Of a stretch of DNA of 5,962 bases, positions 1 through 5,178 are shown piece after piece. The notes under the pieces were generated by a model, which saw only the letters and a program-made list of their open reading frames with translations, ran no database searches and was not told the origin of the DNA. Origin of the DNA: an uncultured Ruminococcus sp. (GTDB lineage: Bacteria; Bacillota; Clostridia; Oscillospirales; Ruminococcaceae); assembly GCA_900556055.1 (NCBI GenBank), contig USNJ01000125.1, positions 1 to 5,962 of the forward strand, written 5' to 3'. Both the position numbers and the translations under genes were made by a program. The stretch's first letter is position 1; every line of letters starts with the position of its first letter.

Positions 1-2
1 CT

Positions 3-755
3 CTCGAACTTACAGCACCCGACTATACCGTAAACGGCAAGACGGTAAAGGGTTACGATCTCCGCAACTTTGCACTGTTCACCGATGGTAAGGACGATCT
101 CAGAAACTTCCATATCCAGATGCTTGATAAATATAACGAGTATCTTGCAATGGAAAACAAGTGGGATTTCAGAAATGTAAATGACGGTGTTCTCCTTCTT
201 ACCGATGATTCGCTGAAATTTGTTGAACAGAATAAGTTCGGAACGGCAAATGTAAAGTTTGACAGCCATGCCTATAATTCGGGCAATACAGGAATGCAGC
301 GTTTCCTGAGATACATTACATTCCAGTCGATCAGCGATTTTGATGTGTTCCAGTGCGCAGTTCTTGATAACTCGGTTTATACAGGCGACGACCTTGAACT
401 TCTCAATGCATTCATTTACCTCAACAATCTCCATCTGCGCGATGACTGCACGGTCCACACACTCGGAACAGACGGAAGCGAGGCGTTCGATCTGCTCTGC
501 TATCTGATGAAAACGGGTGAGCCTGTTGTAGTTTCGCTTGACAGCACTGTTGTAAATGCAGTCAGACTGCTTCGTGATGTAAGCGATCCTAACAAGTATA
601 CTCTTGAAGTGTATGATCCGAACTATCCCGATCAGCTGAAAAAAGTTTCTCTGACAAGAACTCCCGTGCTTACTCAGGCGGGCGATGATTATCAGTACAC
701 CGCAAAATTTAATGATTCTCTGGTACCTTTCAGCTTCTATACTTTTGATAATTGA
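3..755 (+). CDS. Unrecognised protein, C-terminal part (gene enters from the left edge)
   Basis: The frame is open from position 3 to a TGA at 753-755, giving 250 visible residues. An internal ATG at 120 is not the likely start, because coding-quality sequence in the same frame continues upstream to the window edge. I do not recognise the family with confidence. The visible part has no obvious transmembrane segment. It is rich in Asp, Leu and aromatic residues, as in a globular secreted or surface domain. Near the C-terminus the pattern GEPVVVSL, then NAVRLLRD about 17 residues on, then EVYDPNYP recalls the tail of papain-like or C39-like cysteine peptidase domains, where a His-Ala-Val and a later Tyr-Asp-Pro-Asn are typical. 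Here the expected His is absent (STVVNAV), so if it is such a domain it may be inactive. This assignment is weak. The gene ends just before a terminator and so is transcriptionally separate from the genes downstream. Confidence 0.85.
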   Translation, partial: LELTAPDYTVNGKTVKGYDLRNFALFTDGKDDLRNFHIQMLDKYNEYLAMENKWDFRNVNDGVLLLTDDSLKFVEQNKFGTANVKFDSHAYNSGNTGMQRFLRYITFQSISDFDVFQCAVLDNSVYTGDDLELLNAFIYLNNLHLRDDCTVHTLGTDGSEAFDLLCYLMKTGEPVVVSLDSTVVNAVRLLRDVSDPNKYTLEVYDPNYPDQLKKVSLTRTPVLTQAGDDYQYTAKFNDSLVPFSFYTFDN

Positions 756-762
756 TAACTTT

Positions 763-797
763 AAAGGCAGCTCACAAATTGTGGGCTGCTTTATTTA
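763..797 (+). terminator. Rho-independent terminator of the upstream gene
   Basis: A 10-bp stem pairs GCAGCTCACA (767-776) with TGTGGGCTGC (780-789), with one G-T wobble and a 3-base loop. A T-rich run (790-797) follows and A residues precede it. It starts 11 bases after the stop codon at 753-755. On the opposite strand the hairpin is followed by only a short CTTTAAAG tract, so it could act weakly in reverse. Confidence 0.9.
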
Positions 798-815
798 TAT
801 AAATAGTAAATTATA

Positions 816-844
816 TTGACATTTGCGAATTTATATGGTAAACT
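816..844 (+). promoter_or_regulatory. Probable weak sigma-A promoter P1
   Basis: A perfect -35 TTGACA (816-821) is followed after 17 bases by TAAACT (839-844), a 4/6 match to the -10 consensus. TGG directly before it forms an extended -10 element. The predicted start is near 851. It resembles P2 downstream (same 25-base core in 19 positions, and a shared AACTGTA after the core), but lacks a 4-base TAAT that gives P2 its good -10. P1 may therefore be a decayed or weak copy. Confidence 0.5.
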
Positions 845-896
845 GTATTTGCTGAATATTTATGCTTTTCTTAGACTTTTTAAAGGATTATCTTAT

Positions 897-906
897 AAAG
901 GAGAGG
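897..906 (+). promoter_or_regulatory. Orphan Shine-Dalgarno sequence with no usable start codon
   Basis: AAAGGAGAGG is the strongest ribosome binding site in the window and lies about 50 bases after the predicted P1 start, a normal 5' leader length. No ATG, GTG or TTG follows at a workable distance; the nearest candidate is ATT at about 911, which meets TAA two codons later. An ATG at 930 opens only 24 codons (to 1004) and is 23 bases away. The site looks like the remnant of a lost or mutated gene start, or is non-functional. Confidence 0.4.
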
Positions 907-993
907 TAAAATTAAATAAAAGATCATAGATGCGGCTTAGCATATCTCATATTAATGAAGCAAATTACCATAATGAAAGTTTTGTGAAAAGCA

Positions 994-1022
994 TTGACTT
1001 TTGAAAATTGCGATGGTATAAT
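994..1022 (+). promoter_or_regulatory. Sigma-A promoter P2 for the efflux operon
   Basis: TTGACT (994-999, 5/6 match) and a perfect TATAAT (1017-1022) are spaced by 17 bases, with TGG before the -10 forming an extended -10. The predicted start is near 1029, inside the inverted repeat at 1021-1051, so a protein bound to that repeat would block initiation. A transcript from P2 would carry the 41-base palindrome of P3 as a long RNA hairpin. Confidence 0.8.
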
Positions 1023-1051
1023 AACTGTACTATTATAGATAATACAGTTAT
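1021..1051 (+). promoter_or_regulatory. Inverted repeat, probable repressor operator over P2 start site
   Basis: ATAACTGTA (1021-1029) is exactly repeated inverted as TACAGTTAT (1043-1051). After one mismatched base on each side, TAT and ATA also pair, giving 12 of 13 symmetric positions about a 5-base centre. It overlaps the last two bases of the P2 -10 and covers the predicted start site, the classic place for a repressor. The arrangement would suit a dimeric GntR/YtrA- or TetR-type repressor, but the regulator family cannot be decided from the site, and no regulator gene is in the window. Confidence 0.6.
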
Positions 1052-1073
1052 AACACAAAATCTACAATAAGTA

Positions 1074-1114
1074 TTGACAAATCATATTATATGTGATATA
1101 ATATGATTTGTCAA
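1074..1114 (+). promoter_or_regulatory. Consensus promoter P3 embedded in a perfect 18-bp palindrome
   Basis: TTGACA (1074-1079), 17 bases, then TATAAT (1097-1102), with TGA just before the -10, make a full-consensus extended promoter. The whole element lies in a perfect inverted repeat: the 18-base arm TTGACAAATCATATTATA (1074-1091), a 5-base centre TGTGA, and its exact complement (1097-1114). By symmetry the minus strand also has TTGACA (1114-1109), 17 bases and TATAAT (1091-1086). Only the plus strand has the extended TGn, which would favour transcription toward the efflux genes. The plus start is predicted near 1109, giving a leader of about 100 bases. The palindrome is also a natural dimeric repressor site. 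It is not followed by a T-tract and so is not a terminator. Confidence 0.85.
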
Positions 1115-1162
1115 AAAGGAAGCGGATCATACAGTACTCCGATCTTAAGGGAAATATGTTTA

Positions 1163-1191
1163 TGAGCGTCATGCGGGAAGGCGCACGCTCG
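1163..1191 (+). promoter_or_regulatory. Leader hairpin just before the adaptor gene ribosome binding site
   Basis: GAGCGT (1164-1169) pairs with ACGCTC (1185-1190), with a G-T pair outside. After a 3-base bulge GCG (1173-1175) pairs with CGC (1182-1184), closing a 6-base purine loop. The stem ends exactly where the presumed ribosome binding site GGAAAGG begins (1191-1197), so folding could influence initiation at the ATG at 1209. A short open frame (1156-1236) runs through the same bases. No known riboswitch fold was recognised. Confidence 0.4.
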
Positions 1192-1197
1192 GAAAGG
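1191..1197 (+). promoter_or_regulatory. Ribosome binding site of the adaptor gene
   Basis: GGAAAGG lies 11 bases before the ATG at 1209. The spacing is a little long and the match moderate. The start is nevertheless well supported, because the encoded protein begins with a proper lipoprotein signal peptide. Confidence 0.5.
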
Positions 1198-1208
1198 CGG
1201 TCATTAAA

Positions 1209-2978
1209 ATGGAACATAAGAAAGCTTTGTCAGTAGTTTCTGTATTCGCTGCGGCTGCAATGCTTGCGGGATGCTCGGGCGAAAAAAACACATATGTTGA
1301 CGTAAGCGAGCTTTCAAAGGGCACACTTCAGAGCAAAATAAACGCAACAGGACTTGTCGAGAGCAGCAATTGCAGCAAGGTCTATTCAAACGCAAATCTC
1401 AGGATATCTTCGGTAAATGTTGAAGTGGGGGACAGCGTTAAGAAGGGTGATATCCTTGCATCGCTCGATACTGAGGAGATAAACAATCAGATCCTTCAGC
1501 TCCGGGACGAGATAGCAAGAAACGGCGTATCTACGGGATACACGATAACCGAGGCTGAGCAGACCTACAAGGATGCTCTTGAGGATTACAATAACGGCGA
1601 GAACCGTGAGATCGAAAATGCAAAGAATTCGCTCGATAATGCAAAGGAATCGCTCACAAAGGCTCAGGAAAAATATGACGAGGCTGTACGCATCAAAAAC
1701 AGCGACAAGGATTCTCAGCTGAAATCCGCCGAAAACGCACTGGAACTTGCAAAGCTTGATCTCGAATATGCAAACAAAAATCTGAGTGACGCAAAGGCTG
1801 ATCTTGAAAACCCCGATCTTTCGTCGATCGAGACGCTGAAAAATCTCATGGACGAAGCTCAGAAGGTATATGACAATGCCCTTTCGGCGAACAGATACGA
1901 ATTTGAGGATATTGACGGAAATTCAAAGATTGACACTACTATTTCGATAAATGAAGCAAAGAAAAAGCTTGATGAAGCGAAAGAAAAGTATGGGAATGCC
2001 AAGGAAAAGATCATAAAGAGCCTTGAAAATGCGGTTTCTCTTGCTGAAAAGAATGTTACCGTCTGCACAAAGAGCGTGAAGAACGCTGAAAACAGCCTGA
2101 ATGACGTAAAGAGCGGCAATGAACTTCAGATCTCGGAATATGAGGACGCTGTATCAACGGCAAGAAAGAATGTTGAGCTTGCTCAGGATACATACGATTA
2201 TGCGGTAAAAAGTGCGGAAAATCAGCTTGAAGCGCTTAGACTTGCTGCTGAAAAGGCGAGAGTGCTTTCGGGAAACAGCGGTTACGATTTCCAGATGGAA
2301 GCACTTGAAAAGAAGCTTGATGAGTCGATCATTGCAGCTCCTGCGGACGGTATCGTTACTGCTGTATATGCAGTCGAAGGCTCATATGCGAATGGGATCA
2401 TGTTCGTTATTGAAGATATGAATAATCTGAAGGTCACATCGTCTGTCAAGGAATTTGACATTATCGGCATTGAAAAGGGCGAGGACGTTATCATAAGGTC
2501 ATCGGCACTGGGCAACGAGGAATTTGACGGAGTTGTTACAAAGGTATCTCCCGTAACTGAAAAAAGTGCTGACGGATCGACAGTCGAAAACGGAAGCTAT
2601 GGCATAGAGGTCGCTGTTTCCGATGAAGATACAGGACTTCTCATAGGAATGAGTGCGAAGCTTTCAATCATTACCGAGGAAAAAAGCGATATTTTCTCTG
2701 TAAGATACGATATGCTTTCAATTGACGAGGAGGGAAATGACGTTATCTATGCAGCCGAAAAGAACGGCGACAGCTATGTTGTAAAGCAGATACCGGTTAC
2801 TCTCGGCATCGAGACGGATTCTGAGGTCGAGATCAGCGGCGAGGGACTTGAAGAGGGTATGTACATAATCGAGGACGTTGATCATGTAAGCGACGGAATG
2901 ACAGTCATGCTCAGAAACGGAAGCACTGAGAGTGAAGTATCCTCAGAGACAGAGGCTTCCTCCGAAAGCGAGGGCTGA
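1209..2978 (+). CDS. MacA/HlyD-type efflux adaptor lipoprotein with long coiled-coil hairpin
   Basis: Periplasmic-adaptor-type subunit of a MacAB-like ABC transporter, 589 residues. The start gives a lipoprotein signal peptide: HKK, a hydrophobic stretch, then lipobox LAGC with Cys22 as the lipidation site, so the protein should be anchored to the outer face of the membrane. Residues about 40-87 are the first lipoyl half-motif (VEVGDSVKKGDILASLD). Residues about 90-370 are a heptad-rich, Ala/Lys/Glu/Asn-rich coiled coil with an acidic turn at 229-242 near its middle. Residues about 375-400 are the second lipoyl half (IIAAPADGIVTAVYAVEG). Residues about 405-490 form the beta-barrel and about 495-570 the membrane-proximal domain. 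A Ser/Glu-rich tail (571-589) ends the protein. Family members such as E. coli MacA (about 370 residues) are much shorter; the extra length is mostly coiled coil. No TolC-like gene is nearby. It is the first gene of the operon, 5 bases before the ATPase gene. Confidence 0.92.
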   Translation: MEHKKALSVVSVFAAAAMLAGCSGEKNTYVDVSELSKGTLQSKINATGLVESSNCSKVYSNANLRISSVNVEVGDSVKKGDILASLDTEEINNQILQLRDEIARNGVSTGYTITEAEQTYKDALEDYNNGENREIENAKNSLDNAKESLTKAQEKYDEAVRIKNSDKDSQLKSAENALELAKLDLEYANKNLSDAKADLENPDLSSIETLKNLMDEAQKVYDNALSANRYEFEDIDGNSKIDTTISINEAKKKLDEAKEKYGNAKEKIIKSLENAVSLAEKNVTVCTKSVKNAENSLNDVKSGNELQISEYEDAVSTARKNVELAQDTYDYAVKSAENQLEALRLAAEKARVLSGNSGYDFQMEALEKKLDESIIAAPADGIVTAVYAVEGSYANGIMFVIEDMNNLKVTSSVKEFDIIGIEKGEDVIIRSSALGNEEFDGVVTKVSPVTEKSADGSTVENGSYGIEVAVSDEDTGLLIGMSAKLSIITEEKSDIFSVRYDMLSIDEEGNDVIYAAEKNGDSYVVKQIPVTLGIETDSEVEISGEGLEEGMYIIEDVDHVSDGMTVMLRNGSTESEVSSETEASSESEG

Positions 2979-2983
2979 TCGCA

Positions 2984-3787
2984 TTGGATATCGAAAAAAA
3001 GCAGCCTGATGTTCCTGTAAGGCGTCCTGTCATTGATATGCGGAGAATATTCAAGGCATTTTACATCGGTACGCCGAATCAGCTTGAGATCCTGCATGGA
3101 ATAAATCTTGCGGTTTGGGAGGGCGAGTTCCTTTCGGTAGTCGGCGCATCCGGTTCAGGAAAATCAACGCTGATGAACATTATCGGAATTCTCGACCGTG
3201 CATCGGCAGGCGAATATTATCTTGACGGCGTTGACATCTCAAAGATCGCAGACAAGGAGCTTTCGGGCATACGAAACAAAAAGATCGGATTTGTTTTTCA
3301 GAATTTCAATCTGATATCCAGGACGAATGCACTGAAAAATGTCGAACTGCCTATGCTCTATGCAGGTGTGCCGAAAAAGCAGCGTGACAAAAGAGCTAAG
3401 GAGCTTATGGAAATGGTCGAGATGGGCGACAGAATGAACCATCTTCCGAATGAGCTTTCAGGCGGTCAGAAGCAGAGGATCGCTATCGCACGCGCAATGG
3501 CGAATGATCCGTCGATAATCCTCGCAGATGAACCGACAGGCGCTCTTGACAGCTATACGGGCCGTCTTGTTATGGATATCTTCCACAAGCTCAATAAGGA
3601 GCAGGGAAAGACCATAGTTCTCATCACGCATAACAATGAGCTTGCAGAGGAAACAGACAGAATACTCACCATGAGGGACGGAAATATCATATCGCAGAAG
3701 GTCAATCCGAAGCGCACTATGGACGACATTTACAGAATGACGGGCAGAGATCCCGAAGAAATGAGAAAGGCAGGCGGTAAGTCGTGA
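2984..3787 (+). CDS. MacB-type ABC transporter ATPase subunit
   Basis: Cytoplasmic ATPase of the MacB/LolD (MJ0796-like) family, 267 residues, powering the transporter formed with its neighbours. All motifs are intact: Walker A GASGSGKST (54-62), Q-loop Gln106 in FVFQNFN, signature LSGGQKQR (158-165), Walker B IILADE (178-183) with catalytic Glu183, D-loop GALD (186-189) and H-loop His216. The start is a TTG at 2984, preceded at 9 bases by GAGGG lying inside the end of the adaptor gene. This implies translational coupling, since only 5 bases separate the genes. A later ATG at 3038 (residue 19) would remove the first beta strand residues PVIDM and is less likely. About 35 residues after the H-loop extend beyond the minimal domain (NPKRTMDDIYRMTGRDPEEM), a tail often seen in Gram-positive versions. 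The permease gene overlaps its stop by 4 bases. Confidence 0.96.
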   Translation: MDIEKKQPDVPVRRPVIDMRRIFKAFYIGTPNQLEILHGINLAVWEGEFLSVVGASGSGKSTLMNIIGILDRASAGEYYLDGVDISKIADKELSGIRNKKIGFVFQNFNLISRTNALKNVELPMLYAGVPKKQRDKRAKELMEMVEMGDRMNHLPNELSGGQKQRIAIARAMANDPSIILADEPTGALDSYTGRLVMDIFHKLNKEQGKTIVLITHNNELAEETDRILTMRDGNIISQKVNPKRTMDDIYRMTGRDPEEMRKAGGKS

Positions 3788-5049
3788 ATCTCTGGGAAAA
3801 TGTGCTGCTTGCCCTCGCAAGCCTTAAGGCAAACAAGATGCGTGCATTCCTTACGATGCTCGGTATTATCATCGGAATAAGCTCGGTCATCACGATAACG
3901 ACACTGGGTTCGATCATGTCAAAGAGCGTTACCGATACATACGATTCGCTCGGTGCAACGCTTATACAGATAGGTCTGACACAGAAAAATGATTCATCAA
4001 GAAATTATCTCAACTATGAAGATTTCATCACAAGCGAGATGATAGAGGAGTTTCAGAAACAGTTCGGCGACCGTGTAACGAGCATTTCGCTTATGGATTC
4101 TGCGGGAAATGCAAAAACTCTTTTCAGACATGAGCAGCTGTCGATAAACATGAATGGCGTAAGCCCCGGATCTATAAACGGAAGCATGACAAAGCTTGTC
4201 AAGGGACGTTATATCAATGACCGTGATATGCAGTCATTCCGTCAGGTATGTGTTATTTCCGATAAGCAGGCGGAAAAGCTTTACGGCAAGGAAGATCCTA
4301 TCGGAAAAACACTGAGCATCACATATGAAAATGTGACTTATGATTTCACTGTCGTAGGAATATATGAATACAGCATGACAAAGCTCATGAGCGCAATGGT
4401 CAATATGACAGGCGATGACTGGAATGCAGATATATATATCCCGACATCAACCTGCCAGCTCATAAATTACGACGGAGATATGTCAGCTGTCGGTACTTAT
4501 TATTACTTTTCATTCATGGGTGCGGAGGGCGAGAATGTTTCCAAGCTTGCTGATGACGCATCGGAATTTTTCAATTCGCGGTATTATAAGAGCAACGATA
4601 CATATGAAACAATGAGCTACACGGCGGAGCAGGAGCTTTCGATGTTTTCGGAGATAATCGGCATCGTTTCTATGGTCATCTCGATAATTGCGGGAATTTC
4701 ACTTCTCGTCGGCGGAATAGGCGTTATGAACATCATGCTTGTTTCCGTGACTGAACGTACCCGTGAGATAGGCATAAGAAAGGCACTCGGAGCAACAAAC
4801 GGTTCAATACGAATGCAGTTTATCACGGAATCTATGATAATCTGCCTTATCGGCGGACTTATCGGCATCATTCTCGGTCTGCTGCTCGGAAATCTTGCGG
4901 GCATCATCATCGACACAAAGGCTGCACCTTCCATATCAGCGATAATCATTGCGGTGCTGTTCTCAACGGCAATAGGCGTGTTCTTCGGGTTCTATCCCGC
5001 AAACAAAGCGGCAAAATACGATCCTATCGAGGCACTCAGATACGAATAA
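3784..5049 (+). CDS. MacB/FtsX-type ABC transporter permease
   Basis: Integral membrane subunit, 421 residues, of the four-helix MacB type. Segments are: TM1 about 22-45 (AFLTMLGIIIGISSVITITT), a large extracellular MacB periplasmic-core-like domain about 46-285 with the typical EDPIGKTLSI element (170-179), then a C-terminal FtsX domain. That domain has TM2 about 290-320, the conserved cytoplasmic loop VTERTREIGIRKALGAT (322-338), TM3 about 350-376 and TM4 about 384-405, ending in the family motif FYPANKAAKYDPIEALRYE. It lacks a fused ATPase domain; the ATPase is the preceding gene, whereas E. coli MacB carries both in one chain. The start is GTG at 3784 within a GTGA overlap with the ATPase stop, with AGGCGG (3772-3777) as ribosome binding site. 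Such permeases move substrate by mechanotransmission across the outer leaflet and not through a channel. Two permeases are expected to dimerise. The substrate is unknown. Confidence 0.96.
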   Translation: MNLWENVLLALASLKANKMRAFLTMLGIIIGISSVITITTLGSIMSKSVTDTYDSLGATLIQIGLTQKNDSSRNYLNYEDFITSEMIEEFQKQFGDRVTSISLMDSAGNAKTLFRHEQLSINMNGVSPGSINGSMTKLVKGRYINDRDMQSFRQVCVISDKQAEKLYGKEDPIGKTLSITYENVTYDFTVVGIYEYSMTKLMSAMVNMTGDDWNADIYIPTSTCQLINYDGDMSAVGTYYYFSFMGAEGENVSKLADDASEFFNSRYYKSNDTYETMSYTAEQELSMFSEIIGIVSMVISIIAGISLLVGGIGVMNIMLVSVTERTREIGIRKALGATNGSIRMQFITESMIICLIGGLIGIILGLLLGNLAGIIIDTKAAPSISAIIIAVLFSTAIGVFFGFYPANKAAKYDPIEALRYE

Positions 5050-5052
5050 ACG

Positions 5053-5089
5053 ATATCCCGGCGGTTTCGTCGGGATATTTTGTTTTTTT
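5053..5089 (+). terminator. Rho-independent terminator of the efflux operon
   Basis: ATATCCCGGC (5053-5062) pairs with GTCGGGATAT (5069-5078) with a single G-T wobble. The loop GGTTTC can close one more G-C pair. It is followed by TTTTGTTTTTTT (5078-5089). It begins 4 bases after the permease stop codon, so the operon ends here. Confidence 0.95.
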
Positions 5090-5097
5090 ATTAACTG

Positions 5098-5126
5098 TTG
5101 ACAAATATTGAAGGGCATGTTATAAT
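5098..5126 (+). promoter_or_regulatory. Consensus sigma-A promoter of the Mrp gene
   Basis: Perfect TTGACA (5098-5103), a 17-base spacer and perfect TATAAT (5121-5126), with TGT before the -10 as an extended element. The predicted start is near 5133, about 46 bases before the ATG. The -35 starts 9 bases after the terminator T-tract, so the Mrp gene is an independent unit. This looks like a strong constitutive promoter. Confidence 0.9.
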
Positions 5127-5142
5127 ATATCTATGAATATTC

Positions 5143-5157
5143 CCGACATATTGTCGG
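5143..5157 (+). promoter_or_regulatory. Small inverted repeat in the Mrp leader
   Basis: CCGACA (5143-5148) and TGTCGG (5152-5157) form a perfect 6-bp stem with a TAT loop, about 10 bases after the predicted transcription start and 7 bases before the ribosome binding site AAAGGA (5165-5170). It could be an operator half-site pair or a 5' mRNA-stabilising hairpin. It has no T-tract and is too short to terminate. Function unproven. Confidence 0.35.
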
Positions 5158-5178
5158 AAAATTGAAAGGATCACTGAT

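Noticed and set aside
930..1004. 24-codon ORF beginning ATG after the orphan ribosome binding site
   Set aside because: The ATG is 23 bases from the binding site, too far. The frame is short, its composition is not coding-like, and its end lies inside P2.
1021..1051. SOS (LexA) box because of CTGT...ACAG
   Set aside because: The proteobacterial LexA box needs 8 bases between CTGT and ACAG; here the gap is 15. The Gram-positive box (GAAC-N4-GTTC) is absent.
1074..1114. Terminator or attenuator hairpin in a P2 transcript
   Set aside because: The 18-bp stem is AT-rich and followed by AAAAAGG, not a T-tract, so it is not an intrinsic terminator. The promoter/operator reading explains it better.
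1859..2119. Minus-strand open frame of 86 codons inside the adaptor gene
   Set aside because: It is a shadow of the repetitive coiled-coil codons: Phe/Ser-rich, with no ribosome binding site or promoter.
4617..4949. Minus-strand open frame of 110 codons inside the permease gene
   Set aside because: Its Met/Ile/Pro-rich composition is the reverse complement of transmembrane codons, and it has no start signals. The + strand gene is unequivocal.
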